NCBI GenBank assembly: GCA_036258795.1
Contig: DATACZ010000010.1
Coordinates: 1 to 51,790, forward strand
DNA: 51,790 bases
Source of the DNA: DATACZ01 sp036258795
GTDB taxonomy: Bacteria > Actinomycetota > CADDZG01 > JAHWKV01
Direction of reading: 5' to 3'
Shown here: in pieces, positions 33,677-42,597 of the stretch
Layout: each line of letters starts with the position of its first letter
How positions within the stretch are numbered: position 1 is the first letter of the stretch
Notes under the pieces: model-generated
Told to the model about the DNA's origin: nothing
What the model saw: the letters and a program-made list of their open reading frames with translations, nothing else
The model's database searches: none
Translations under genes and position numbers: made by a program

Positions 33677-33753
33677 GAGCGAGCGAAGCGAGCGAATCCA
33701 AGGCTTGCCTTTTCCGGACATGCGACCGAGCGTAGCGAGGGAGCGTGGCCGTT
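33677..33753 (+). repeat. Tandem repeat copy 2 in the rpsB-tsf spacer
   Basis: This second, 77-base unit shares the same GAGCGAGCGAAGCGAGCGAA opening, a GCCTTGCCTTT-like core and the GTGGCCGTT end. It stops one base before the tsf ATG. In the tsf frame both copies stay open and read ERAKRAN-like, but this is probably incidental. Confidence 0.8.
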
Positions 33754-33754
33754 A

Positions 33755-34378
33755 ATGGTGGCAGCGTCAGACGTCAAGCAGCTTCGAGACCTAACGGGCG
33801 CCGGCATGATGGACTGCAAGCGCGCCCTCACCGAGTCCGAGGGGGACATCGAACGGGCGAAGGACCTTCTCAGGAAGTGGGGTTTGGCCGGGGCGGAGAA
33901 ACGCGCCGGACGAACCGCAACCGAGGGCGCCATCGGTTACTACATTCACCAGGTTGATCCCGAGCTACCCCCCAAGAAGGGTGTGCTCGTAGAGCTGAAC
34001 TGCGAGACCGATTTCGTCGCAAAGACGCCGGAGTTCAAAGAGCTTGCCCGCAACATCGCCATGCATATCGCGGCCATGGAGCCTCGGTGGGTATCCCGAT
34101 CCGACGTTCCGGAAGAGCTGCTGGAACGGGAGCGGAATATTCTCAAAGACTCGGACCAGGTGAAGGGCAAGCCGGCGACCATTGTGGAGAAGATCCTCGA
34201 AGGCAAGCTGAACTCCATCCTGTCCGACCGGGGAGGAGTCCTGGTGGACCAGCACTACGTCAAGGATGAAGGCGGGAAGCTTACCGTCGGCGAATTGATC
34301 AAAAGCTATGCCGCCACGGTCAAGGAAAATATCGTCGTCCGACGGTTTGCCCGGTTCACCGTAGGCGAACCGCTCTAG
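33755..34378 (+). CDS. tsf: Translation elongation factor Ts
   Basis: EF-Ts exchanges GDP for GTP on EF-Tu. Starting at ATG 33755 gives 207 residues: MVAASDVKQLRDLTGAGMMDCKRAL (UBA-like domain), EKRAGRTATEGAIGYYIH, VLVELNCETDFVAKTPEFKELA (the core signature), and the end VVRRFARFTVGEPL. It is a compact, single-core form, shorter than the about 270-residue mycobacterial type. The frame is open upstream through the repeats into rpsB, but the alignment sets this start. Confidence 0.95.
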   Translation: MVAASDVKQLRDLTGAGMMDCKRALTESEGDIERAKDLLRKWGLAGAEKRAGRTATEGAIGYYIHQVDPELPPKKGVLVELNCETDFVAKTPEFKELARNIAMHIAAMEPRWVSRSDVPEELLERERNILKDSDQVKGKPATIVEKILEGKLNSILSDRGGVLVDQHYVKDEGGKLTVGELIKSYAATVKENIVVRRFARFTVGEPL

Positions 34379-34381
34379 CAG

Positions 34382-35125
34382 GTGGGCCAAGCGACCTACG
34401 AACGGGTCCTGCTCAAGCTGTCTGGCGAGGCGTTTGCGGATCCATCTCTGGGGTTCGGCATCGACGCCGGAATAGTGACTTCCCTTGCCAAGCAGCTTGC
34501 CGACATCCAACGCTTGGGCGTTGAAATATCCGTCGTGGTAGGCGGGGGCAACATCTTTCGCGGCAGCCAGGCGGCAGCCATGGGGATGGAGCGTGCCAGG
34601 GCCGACTACATGGGCATGCTGGCCACGGTCATCAATGGGTTGGCGCTTGCCGATGCGCTCGATCAGGTAGAGGCGGATTGCCGGGTGATGAGCGCCATCT
34701 GGATGCAGGAGGTGGCCGAGCCGTTCATACGGGGCAGGGCCATGAGGCATCTGGAAAAGGGAATGATCGTCATCTTCGTCGGCGGGACGGGCAACCCATA
34801 CTTCTCCACCGACACGGCAGCTTCCGTAAGGGCGTTGGAGGTTGGAGCCGATGCTCTGCTCAAGGGCACCAAGGTCGACGGCGTCTACGACTCCGACCCT
34901 TTGGTCAATCCGCTGGCCAAGAAGCTCGACTACGTGGAGTACATTGAGGTTCTCAACAAGGGCCTGAAGGTAATGGACTCCACGGCAATCTCCCTGTGCA
35001 TGGACAACAAGCTGCCGATCGTCGTGTTCAACCTGACTGTGGATGGGAACCTGCGCAGAGTGATCATGGGGGAAAGAGTGGGAACCAAGGTCGGTTTCGG
35101 GGCCCCGTTGATAGAAAGTTCCTAG
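34382..35125 (+). CDS. pyrH: Uridylate kinase
   Basis: PyrH phosphorylates UMP to UDP. The 247-residue protein uses a GTG start three bases after tsf. Motifs are YERVLLKLSGEAFAD, VVVGGGNIFRG, ADYMGMLATVINGLALADAL, FVGGTGNPYFSTDTAASVRALEVGADALLKGTKVDGVYDSDP and VMDSTAISLCMDN. Length and motifs are standard for bacterial UMP kinase. Confidence 0.96.
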   Translation: MGQATYERVLLKLSGEAFADPSLGFGIDAGIVTSLAKQLADIQRLGVEISVVVGGGNIFRGSQAAAMGMERARADYMGMLATVINGLALADALDQVEADCRVMSAIWMQEVAEPFIRGRAMRHLEKGMIVIFVGGTGNPYFSTDTAASVRALEVGADALLKGTKVDGVYDSDPLVNPLAKKLDYVEYIEVLNKGLKVMDSTAISLCMDNKLPIVVFNLTVDGNLRRVIMGERVGTKVGFGAPLIESS

Positions 35126-35137
35126 CTCGAGGACGGA

Positions 35138-35698
35138 ATGGTTCTAGACAAGCAGATGGCGGAAGCTGAATCCAAGATGCGCAAGGCTATCGCCGCGACT
35201 CGTGAGGAGTTCGCAATGGTGAGGACGGGCCGGGCCTCGCCGCACCTCCTTGATCGGATAGAGGTTGACTACTATGGGTCCAAGACCCCAGTCGGTCAGA
35301 TCGCCGGGATATCGATACCCGAGGCTCGCATGATGGTCATCTCGCCCTACGACAAGAACGCTCTCGGCGGTATCGAGAAGGCCATACTGGCCTCGGATCT
35401 CGGGATCAACCCATCGAACGACGGAAACGTCATTCGGCTCGCTTTTCCGCCCCTTACCGAAGAGAGGCGCAAGGGGTTGATCAGGGTCGTGAGGGAGAGA
35501 GCCGAGGAGGGCAGGGTTGCCATCCGCAACATACGCCGCCACAGCAAAGACGAGATGGAAAGGATGCAGCGGGACAGCGAGATCTCCAAGGACGACCTCA
35601 AGCGGGTGGAGAAGGAGCTCCAAAAGCTGACCGACCACTACGTCGAGGAGATCGACAAGATGGTGTCCCACAAGGAGCAGGAGCTGCTGGAGGTCTAG
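35138..35698 (+). CDS. frr: Ribosome recycling factor
   Basis: RRF splits post-termination ribosomes with EF-G. The 186-residue length is exact for the family. Motifs: VRTGRASPHLLDRIEVDYYGSKTPVGQIAGISIPEARMMVISPYDK, LGINPSNDGNVIRLAFPPLTEERRKGL, and VAIRNIRRHSKDEMERM. It follows pyrH by 12 bases, as usual. Confidence 0.97.
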   Translation: MVLDKQMAEAESKMRKAIAATREEFAMVRTGRASPHLLDRIEVDYYGSKTPVGQIAGISIPEARMMVISPYDKNALGGIEKAILASDLGINPSNDGNVIRLAFPPLTEERRKGLIRVVRERAEEGRVAIRNIRRHSKDEMERMQRDSEISKDDLKRVEKELQKLTDHYVEEIDKMVSHKEQELLEV

Positions 35699-35861
35699 GC
35701 ATATGCCTCGAGTGGCAAGTCTTGCCATGCTTCGGGGATGTTGTTCAAGCCGCCGGGGCTGCATTCTCGGTTTACAGCCGATTCGTCGAGTCCAGGCGTA
35801 GAAGAGGGATGCATTAGTCGATAAAGGCATCCCACTGAAAAGGGGAGTCCAGGCTTTCTCA

Positions 35862-36812
35862 ATGAACAGATCCACGGGGAGACGTAGAAAGGCGTCCGGG
35901 AGCTCTTCACTACGGCGACGCGTTCCTGGGCACCTCGGACGATCGACCCGCCGGGAAGGCGGTGCTTCACGTGATCGCCGTCCGAACACCGGACGCGACG
36001 GGACAAAACCCGGCGGTCGTAACGTCAAGGTCGCCATCCTCAGCGGCGTCGGTCTGGCCGGCCTGGTCGGAGGTCTTCTCTACATCGGGACCACGGCGTT
36101 CTTTGGATTCGCCTTGGTGGTGATAATGCTTGCCCAGGCGGAGTTCTACCGCGCGGCCCGCAGAGCAGGACATCACCCTGCCCCAGCACTCGGGTTGGTG
36201 GCCGGCGTTTTGATCCTTATGGAGGTCTTCACCAACGACCAGTCGGCTGCAGCTTTGGTGCTCTTTGCCACCCTAGCCTGCTCCTTCCTCTGGTATATGG
36301 GGTTCGAGTCGCGCCACAACCTTCTAATCAACGTGGGCATAACCATGTTCGGGATCGTCTACATCCCGCTGCTTGGTTCCTTTGTGGGGCTGCTCCTGTC
36401 CCGGCCGGACGGAGCGGAGGTCACGATCGTGACCCTCGCCGCAGTAGCGGTCTACGACATTTGCGCCTATGCAGGTGGGTCGATGTTCGGACGCAGGCCG
36501 ATGGCACCCAGCATCTCACCGAACAAGACTTGGGAGGGCGCCCTGATGGGCACGGTCGGCACGGTCGTCGTGATCCTGGCGTTGGGACCTCTCCTGGGAC
36601 CCTGGAACCTCGGTCAAGCGGCGATCCTTGGTGCTCTTATATCGGTGGTTGCCCCGGTCGGCGACCTGGTTGAGTCGATGATCAAGCGTGACTTTGGAAT
36701 CAAGGACATGGGAAGCATTCTCCCCGGGCATGGTGGGGCGCTGGACCGAATCGACGCCATGCTGGTTGCGGTCCCTACCTCCTACCTGTGTCTTGGACTA
36801 TTTGGCCTGTAG
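35862..36812 (+). CDS. cdsA: Phosphatidate cytidylyltransferase
   Basis: CdsA makes CDP-diacylglycerol for phospholipid synthesis in the membrane. The 316-residue frame has about eight hydrophobic segments and the family signatures SISPNKTWEGALMG and VGDLVESMIKRDFGIKDMGSILPGHGGALDRIDAM. The first 55 residues are basic and low complexity (MNRSTGRRRKASGSSSLRRR), unusual for CdsA; a start nearer VKVAILSG at about residue 55 cannot be excluded. A 163-base gap separates it from frr and may hold a promoter. Confidence 0.93.
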   Translation: MNRSTGRRRKASGSSSLRRRVPGHLGRSTRREGGASRDRRPNTGRDGTKPGGRNVKVAILSGVGLAGLVGGLLYIGTTAFFGFALVVIMLAQAEFYRAARRAGHHPAPALGLVAGVLILMEVFTNDQSAAALVLFATLACSFLWYMGFESRHNLLINVGITMFGIVYIPLLGSFVGLLLSRPDGAEVTIVTLAAVAVYDICAYAGGSMFGRRPMAPSISPNKTWEGALMGTVGTVVVILALGPLLGPWNLGQAAILGALISVVAPVGDLVESMIKRDFGIKDMGSILPGHGGALDRIDAMLVAVPTSYLCLGLFGL

Positions 36813-36820
36813 CTTCTCGA

Positions 36821-38002
36821 ATGTCGGATGATGGCTTGATGGAAGCACTTTGGGACGTTGCAGAGCCACTGTCGGTCACCATTTTGGGATCTACCGGGTC
36901 CATTGGTCGTCAGACCCTCGACGTGGTGAGGGCCCATCCCGAACGCTTCGAGGTGGCTGCGCTCGTGGCAGGCTCCGATGCCGAGGGGCTGCTGGCGCAA
37001 GCGAAAGAGTTCGACGTGTCCGTTCTGGGCCTCGTGTCAGGCCAACTCGACCCGCCGGAGGGCACAAGGGTCATCTCCGGGCCCAGGGCTGCAGAGCAGG
37101 TCGTTGCGGAGGTGGAGGCCAATGTGGTGCTCAATGCCATAGTCGGAGCCGCTGGGCTGGAGGCCACTATGGCGACGATTGCCTCGGGACAGATCCTTGC
37201 TCTCGCGAACAAGGAGAGCTTGGTCGCTGGGGGGGAGCTCGTGATGAGCAAGGTGATGCCTGGCCAGCTCCGTCCCGTCGACAGCGAGCACTCGGCCTTG
37301 TGGCAGCTGTTGGAGGGCTTGACTTCGGATCGTCTGAGGCGGGCCTATTTGACCGGAAGCGGGGGCCCATTTCGTGGTCGCCGGCGGGAGGACCTAGCCG
37401 GAGTATCGGTGGCCGAGGCTCTCAAGCACCCTGTCTGGGAGATGGGTCCGAAGATCACTGTCGACTCCGCAACGCTGATGAACAAGGGCCTCGAGGTGAT
37501 CGAGGCACACTTCCTGTTCGGGTTGACTTATGACGAGATCGAGGTGGTGATCCATCCGGAAGGGCGGGTTCACGGAATGATCGAGACCGTGGACGGCCAG
37601 GTCTTCGTCCACGCCGCGCCCCCCGACATGCGCCTGCCGATCCAGCTGGCACTCTCCTGGCCCGAACGCCTGGCGGCTCCGCCGGGTCTGCGGCTGGATT
37701 GGGGGAGTGCGCTCGAGATGACCTTCGAGCCCCCGGACCTCGAGGCCTTCGAATGTCTGTCGTTGGCGTTTGAGGCCGGGAGAAGAGGAGGCACCTATCC
37801 CGCCGTGCTCAATGCGGCCAACGAGGTGGCGGTCGGAGCCTTTGTGGCCGGTGACCTCGACTTCCTGGGTATTCCGGGGGTGGTGGCGGACGTCCTGGGC
37901 AGGCACTCCAGCTCTGAGCCGGATCTCGAGGGCATCCTGGAGCAGGACCGATGGGCCCGCTCGGAGGCCCGCGAGCTGATCGAAGCCAGGAGACGGTCTT
38001 GA
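36821..38002 (+). CDS. dxr: 1-deoxy-D-xylulose 5-phosphate reductoisomerase
   Basis: Dxr is the committed enzyme of the MEP isoprenoid pathway. From ATG 36821 the 393-residue protein has SVTILGSTGSIGRQTLDVV (NADPH), LANKESLVAGGEL, DSEHSALWQLLEG, LTGSGGPFRGR, HPVWEMGPKITVDSATLMNKGLEVIEAH and AAPPDMRLPIQLALSWP. An upstream in-frame ATG at 36788 lies inside cdsA. Start codons at 36821 or 36839 fit better. It is coupled to rseP by the TTGA overlap. Confidence 0.95.
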   Translation: MSDDGLMEALWDVAEPLSVTILGSTGSIGRQTLDVVRAHPERFEVAALVAGSDAEGLLAQAKEFDVSVLGLVSGQLDPPEGTRVISGPRAAEQVVAEVEANVVLNAIVGAAGLEATMATIASGQILALANKESLVAGGELVMSKVMPGQLRPVDSEHSALWQLLEGLTSDRLRRAYLTGSGGPFRGRRREDLAGVSVAEALKHPVWEMGPKITVDSATLMNKGLEVIEAHFLFGLTYDEIEVVIHPEGRVHGMIETVDGQVFVHAAPPDMRLPIQLALSWPERLAAPPGLRLDWGSALEMTFEPPDLEAFECLSLAFEAGRRGGTYPAVLNAANEVAVGAFVAGDLDFLGIPGVVADVLGRHSSSEPDLEGILEQDRWARSEARELIEARRRS

Positions 38003-39156
38003 ACGGGGCGACAGGCATCGTTGCATTCATGGTGACGCTCTTGGTCATGGTCCTGTTCCATGAGTTCGGCCACTTCATCACCGCCAGGAAGTTCGGGATC
38101 AAGGTGGAGGAGTTTTTTATCGGTTTCGGGCCAAGGCTCATCTCCTGGTGGCGAGGCGAGACTGAGTACGGAGTTAAGGCGATCCTGCTGGGAGGGTACG
38201 TGCGGATTGCCGGGATGAACCCAATGCAGGTCATCCCGCCCGAAGAGCTACCCAGAACGTTCGGAGCGAAGCCTGCCTGGCAAAGGGCGATCGTCCTCTT
38301 TGCCGGCTCCATGACGCACTTCATACTGGCGATCCTCCTTTTCTCAACTCTTTACTGGGTGATCGGCGTGCATGACTACTCCCGCCCCCTTACCCGCGTC
38401 GAGGACGTGACCGCAAAGGTAGGGGATGCTGAGGGACCGGCGCGCGTGGCCGGAATCAAGCCTGGCGACGTGATCGTCTCAATCTCGGGAAAGCCCATCC
38501 GGTCCTGGGATGACTTAAGAGATCAGGTTCGCCCCAACGCGGGTAAGGAGCTCATCTTCGAGGTCGAACGGGACGGCCGCCGCCTTCAGCTTCCCGTGAC
38601 TCCGGTGGCCGCTAAGGTTCCTGTCGAAGCCAACTCTGATAAGACGGAGACTGTTGGCCAGGTGGGCGTGGCACCAAGCTTCCGGCTCATCAAGGAGTCG
38701 CCGCCTCAAGCACTCTGGCATGGGATCCGAACCACCGGCGAGTCGATAGTTTTGAGCGTCGTCGGGGCCGGCCGCATCTTCTCTCCGGAGGGCATAAGTG
38801 CCGTGTTTCAGGAGCTGGGAGGAGAAGGGGAGCGGGATCTTACGGAGGATCAGCCGATCGGATTGATAGGTGGGGCTCGGCTGGCTGGGCAAGCCACTTC
38901 CGCGGGCGACATGGAGTCGCTCATCATGTTTCTCGGCATATTCATAGTGTTTGTGGGCGTGATCAACCTGGCTCCTCTGCCGCCCTTGGATGGAGGGCAT
39001 CTGCTCGTCTTGGCCATTGAGAAGATTTCCCGGAGAGTGGTTGATCCCCGAAGGCTCATCCCCGTGGCGGGCCTGGTTCTGGGGTTTCTGCTCATTCTCA
39101 CCGTGGCGCTCTTCTACCTTGATCTTGCAAGGCCGCTGACGGACCCGTTCCAGTAG
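37999..39156 (+). CDS. rseP: Site-2 intramembrane zinc protease RseP
   Basis: RseP-type proteases cut anti-sigma factors or signal peptides within the membrane. From the TTG overlapping the dxr stop the protein has 385 residues. It shows the zinc motif HEFGH in VLFHEFGHFITARKFGIK, four hydrophobic segments, one PDZ domain (VAGIKPGDVIVSISGKPI) and the third ligand in NLAPLPPLDGGHLL. The dxr-rseP order is typical, but ispG, the usual next gene in many actinobacteria, is absent here. Its TAG is in frame with proS. Confidence 0.94.
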   Translation: MNGATGIVAFMVTLLVMVLFHEFGHFITARKFGIKVEEFFIGFGPRLISWWRGETEYGVKAILLGGYVRIAGMNPMQVIPPEELPRTFGAKPAWQRAIVLFAGSMTHFILAILLFSTLYWVIGVHDYSRPLTRVEDVTAKVGDAEGPARVAGIKPGDVIVSISGKPIRSWDDLRDQVRPNAGKELIFEVERDGRRLQLPVTPVAAKVPVEANSDKTETVGQVGVAPSFRLIKESPPQALWHGIRTTGESIVLSVVGAGRIFSPEGISAVFQELGGEGERDLTEDQPIGLIGGARLAGQATSAGDMESLIMFLGIFIVFVGVINLAPLPPLDGGHLLVLAIEKISRRVVDPRRLIPVAGLVLGFLLILTVALFYLDLARPLTDPFQ

Positions 39157-39165
39157 AGGCCGGCC

Positions 39166-40590
39166 ATTCCCCTTACCAAGCAGTCCGAGGACTTTCCCGC
39201 CTGGTACCAGCAGGTCGTCAAAGGCGCGGAGCTGGCCGAGCACTCCCTGGCGCGAGGCTCCATGGTGATCCGGCCCTACGGCTATGCAATATGGGAGGCG
39301 ATTCAGTCAGGCCTTGACCGGCGTATCAAGGCAACCGGCCACTCCAACGTGTACTTTCCCCTCCTCATCCCCAAGAGCCTGATCGACAAGGAGGCCTCCC
39401 ACGTGGAGGGCTTCAGCCCCCAGGTGGCCGTGGTCACCCACGGAGGAGGCGAAAAGCTGGAAGAACCCCTGATCGTTCGACCTACGTCCGAGACCATCAT
39501 CTGGGCGACTTACGCGAAGTGGATCCAGAGCTACCGGGACCTGCCCGTCCTCTACAACCAGTGGGCCAATGTGGTCCGGTGGGAGATGCGCACCCGTCTC
39601 TTTCTGCGAACCACTGAGTTCTTGTGGCAGGAGGGTCACACCGCCCACGAGACCGCGGAGGAAGCAATGGCTGAGGCCCGAATGATTCTGAACGACGTCT
39701 ACCGGTCGGTAGTGGAGGATGACTTTTCGATGCCGGTATTGGCGGGACGGAAGAGCCCATCAGAGCGATTTCCCGGCGCCGAGGAGACCTTCGCCATCGA
39801 GGCCTTGATGCGCGACGGGAAGGCACTCCAGGCCGGTACTTCGCACTATCTCGGCCAGAACTTCGCCAAGGCATATGGTGTTCAGTTCCTCGGCAGGGAG
39901 GGGAAGCTGGAACATCCCTACGCCACGTCGTGGGGAGTCACCACCCGTCTGGTCGGGGCGCTGATCATGGCACATGGTGACGATAAGGGGCTTCGGCTTC
40001 CACCCAATCTGGCCCCAATACAGGTGATGGTAATCCCGATCGCCCGGGGTGATGCAGAGATGTCCGCTGTCGGGGAGGCGTCCCAGCGGGTGATGAGCAT
40101 GCTCGACTCCCTGAGGGTAAAGGTAGACGATCGTCAGGAGCATCGACCCGGATACAAGTTCAATGAGTGGGAGCTCAAGGGAGTGCCGGTTCGGCTGGAG
40201 ATAGGCCCCAAGGACCTTGAACGTGGCGAGGTTACGGTGTACCGGAGAGATACAGGGCAGAAGTCGTCCGTGCCTGTGGACTCGGTCGCCGATCACGTGA
40301 GCCAGCTTTTGGCCGAAATTCAGAAGAACCTTCTCGATCAGGCGCTGGCTTTCAGGCAGGAGCGAACCTCCAGGCCTACTAGCTATGAGGAGATGAGAGA
40401 GTTGCTCGCCCAAAGCGCCGGTTTCGCTCAGGCGCCCTGGTGCGGAAGCCCTGCCTGTGAGGAAAAGGTCAAGGCGGATACCAAAGCAACCATAAGGGTC
40501 CTTCCGCTCGATCCCGTTGACCCGGAGGGAAGCTGCATCGTATGCGGGCAGAGGGGCACCGAGGTGGCAACCTGGGCCCAGTCCTACTGA
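39166..40590 (+). CDS. proS: Prolyl-tRNA synthetase, short archaeal/eukaryotic type, apparent AUU start
   Basis: ProRS charges tRNA-Pro. The reading frame immediately after the rseP TAG is AGG CCG GCC ATT CCC. From ATT (39166) the conserved amino terminus is encoded: PLTKQSEDFPAWYQQVVKGAELAEHS, then RGSMVIRPYGYAIWEAI. The only ATG, at 39262, falls 32 residues into the family-conserved region. So either translation starts at AUU, as known for infC, or the amino terminus is lost. Class II motifs are clear: motif 2 RTRLFLRTTEFLWQEGHTAH, and QAGTSHYLGQNFAKAYGVQFL. The carboxy region has paired cysteines CGSPAC and CIVCGQ. It lacks the editing domain of the long bacterial form. Confidence 0.93.
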   Translation: MPLTKQSEDFPAWYQQVVKGAELAEHSLARGSMVIRPYGYAIWEAIQSGLDRRIKATGHSNVYFPLLIPKSLIDKEASHVEGFSPQVAVVTHGGGEKLEEPLIVRPTSETIIWATYAKWIQSYRDLPVLYNQWANVVRWEMRTRLFLRTTEFLWQEGHTAHETAEEAMAEARMILNDVYRSVVEDDFSMPVLAGRKSPSERFPGAEETFAIEALMRDGKALQAGTSHYLGQNFAKAYGVQFLGREGKLEHPYATSWGVTTRLVGALIMAHGDDKGLRLPPNLAPIQVMVIPIARGDAEMSAVGEASQRVMSMLDSLRVKVDDRQEHRPGYKFNEWELKGVPVRLEIGPKDLERGEVTVYRRDTGQKSSVPVDSVADHVSQLLAEIQKNLLDQALAFRQERTSRPTSYEEMRELLAQSAGFAQAPWCGSPACEEKVKADTKATIRVLPLDPVDPEGSCIVCGQRGTEVATWAQSY

Positions 40591-40601
40591 GGGAGAGTTT
40601 C

Positions 40602-40976
40602 CTACCCGATCAGCAGGACCTCGGCGATGGCAATTCCGCCATCGTGAGCCAGGGACACCAGCGGCGTGCATTCACCGGCCAGCTCTGCGGCTCGTCCGGT
40701 GAGCCGGAGCTGAGGAGGTTCTCGATGTCCCTTGGTTCGCACCTCCACCTGATGCCATGACAGCTGGGGCCAGCCAACCCCCAAGGCTTTGAAAGTGGCC
40801 TCCTTGGCGGCGAACCTTGCCGCCAGATGTTCGGGAGGATTGGGCCGGCTGTAGGCATATTCGAGCTCCTCGGGAGTGAAGAGTCTTCCGGCCAGACGCG
40901 GGAATTCCCGTAGCCGGCGGTCAATTCGAGCGATGTCGACAATGTCTATGCCGACGCGAATATCGGTTTCTCGCAC
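40602..40976 (-). CDS. acpS: Holo-[acyl-carrier-protein] synthase
   Basis: AcpS transfers the phosphopantetheine arm from CoA to the ACP serine. The 124-residue protein has VGIDIVDIARIDRRL (metal Asp) and the signature FAAKEATFKALG with metal Glu. It is the last gene of the minus-strand fatty-acid operon, 50 bases after fabF. It is convergent with proS, 11 bases apart. Confidence 0.94.
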   Translation of the reverse strand: MRETDIRVGIDIVDIARIDRRLREFPRLAGRLFTPEELEYAYSRPNPPEHLAARFAAKEATFKALGVGWPQLSWHQVEVRTKGHREPPQLRLTGRAAELAGECTPLVSLAHDGGIAIAEVLLIG

Positions 40977-41026
40977 GGCGACACTCGCTGCCCTAGATCG
41001 CTCGTTCGGTAGGTTCTGCGCTCCCG

Positions 41027-42265
41027 CTAAGCAGACTTCGCCAGGACGATGGTGGCATTGTGGCCTCCGAAACCGAATGAGTTGGAAATCGCCACATCAA
41101 ACCGGTGGTTGCGCGCCTTGTTGGGGACGACGTCTAGATCGCAGTCCGGGTCGGGCTCCTCGTAGTTGATAGTCGGCGGAAGCACCTGTTCCTCGAGTGC
41201 CAGCACCGTGGCCGCCAGCGCAGTGGAACCAGCCGCTCCAAGTAGGTGACCGGTCATGGACTTGGTCGCTGAGGTTGGAGGGGGAGCGTCCCCAAAGACC
41301 TTGTGTATAGCCGCTGCCTCGGCAGAATCGCCCAGCTTCGTGGACGTCCCATGTGCGCTTATGTACCCGACGTCGGCCGGAGTGATTTCGGCATCTGACA
41401 GGGCGCTGATCATGCATGCGGAGGCCCCGGCACCTTCGGGGTGTGGCATCACTATGTGGTACGCGTCGGAGGAGAGCCCGTATCCAAGAACCTCCGCCAG
41501 CACCTTGGCCCCGCGTGCTCTCGCCACCTCCATCGCCTCGAGCACTACGATCGTTGATCCCTCGCCGAGCACGAATCCGTCCCGGCCGGCGTCGAATGGT
41601 CTGGAGGCGTGCTCCGGGTCGTCGTTGCGCCTGGACAGGGCCCGGGCGGTGCAGAAGGCTGCAAGTGACAGGGGCGTGATTGCCGCCTCAGTTCCTCCTG
41701 CCAGCACGATGTCGGCTGCGCCGGAACGAATGATGTCGATCGCCCTGGCCATGGCATGCCCACTGGACGCGCAGGCCGTTACGGTGCAGTCGTTGGGTCC
41801 GGAGAACCCCAACTCGATGGCTATCGATCCAGCTGCGGCGTTCGGAATCATCTTGGCGATGAGTTCCGGGCTGACCGAGCGCGGGCCTTTGGTCAAGAGC
41901 ACCTCGTGCTCCTCCTCGGTGAGAGCGATGCCGCCGATGCCGGACCCGATGACGATCCCCACTCTGGCGGGGTCGGGATCGGAAGGCTTGAGTTCTGCGT
42001 GGTCCAGTGCGAGCTTGGTGGCGGCATAGGCAAGGTGCGTGAAGCGACCCATACGCCGTGCTCGCCTCGGCTCCAGGTAGTCGTCGATGTTGAACTCGCC
42101 GATTTCGGCCCCGATCTTGACGGGGTAGCGTTCTGTGTCGAATCTGGTGACCGGTCCAACGCCGGACCGGCCTTCCCGCATGGACTCCCAGAACGGTTGG
42201 ACGCCCGTGCCTATCGGAGTGACCGGGCCGATGCCGGTCACCGCAATCTGTCTGCCCTTAGGCAT
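41027..42265 (-). CDS. fabF: 3-oxoacyl-[acyl-carrier-protein] synthase II
   Basis: FabF condenses malonyl-ACP with acyl-ACP during chain elongation. The 412-residue protein shows VTGIGPVTPIGTG, the active Cys in NDCTVTACASSGHAM, one catalytic His in ISAHGTSTKLGD and the other in KSMTGHLLGAAGS, with GFGGHNATIVLA at the end. Its start overlaps the acpP stop by eight bases, so the two are coupled. Confidence 0.96.
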   Translation of the reverse strand: MPKGRQIAVTGIGPVTPIGTGVQPFWESMREGRSGVGPVTRFDTERYPVKIGAEIGEFNIDDYLEPRRARRMGRFTHLAYAATKLALDHAELKPSDPDPARVGIVIGSGIGGIALTEEEHEVLLTKGPRSVSPELIAKMIPNAAAGSIAIELGFSGPNDCTVTACASSGHAMARAIDIIRSGAADIVLAGGTEAAITPLSLAAFCTARALSRRNDDPEHASRPFDAGRDGFVLGEGSTIVVLEAMEVARARGAKVLAEVLGYGLSSDAYHIVMPHPEGAGASACMISALSDAEITPADVGYISAHGTSTKLGDSAEAAAIHKVFGDAPPPTSATKSMTGHLLGAAGSTALAATVLALEEQVLPPTINYEEPDPDCDLDVVPNKARNHRFDVAISNSFGFGGHNATIVLAKSA

Positions 42266-42512
42266 TCGCTGCTACTTTTCCGGACAGTAGCTCGGTTGCC
42301 TCCCGGAGGGTGGTGACGTTCTCCAGCTCGTCGTCCGAAACCTCGATTCCATACCTCTCCTCGACCGCCATCACCACAGTCGTCAGATCGATTGAGTCAA
42401 GGCCCAGATCCTCGAACAAGTTGGCGTCCTCCGTGACGCTGCCCTCTTCCACCTTGAGCCTGTCAACGAGTACTTCCTTGAGCGCGCTGAATACTTCTTC
42501 TCTATCGGCCAT
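42258..42512 (-). CDS. acpP: Acyl carrier protein
   Basis: The 84-residue ACP carries growing acyl chains on a phosphopantetheine. The attachment serine is in EDLGLDSIDLTTVV; Ile replaces the more usual Leu after the serine, a minor variant. The acidic, helical sequence and the VSDDELENVTTLRE segment are typical. ATG at 42512 has AAAGGAG five bases upstream; a GTG one codon earlier is possible. Confidence 0.95.
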   Translation of the reverse strand: MADREEVFSALKEVLVDRLKVEEGSVTEDANLFEDLGLDSIDLTTVVMAVEERYGIEVSDDELENVTTLREATELLSGKVAANA

Positions 42513-42597
42513 CACGTCTCCTTTCCATTAGCCAAATCTATACCTCTGAACATGAACGCGGCCCTCTCGGCTGCAAACGGTACCGCCTTGATCTTGA

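Noticed and set aside
33599..33753. CRISPR array
   Set aside because: Only two adjacent similar units with no unique spacers; this is a tandem duplication.
33344..33754. tsf extended upstream by 137 codons through the repeats
   Set aside because: The frame is open, but it overlaps rpsB and the EF-Ts amino terminus aligns at 33755.
39760..40671. Minus-strand frame of 303 codons across proS
   Set aside because: It is the antisense shadow of the synthetase and overlaps acpS; no family motif.
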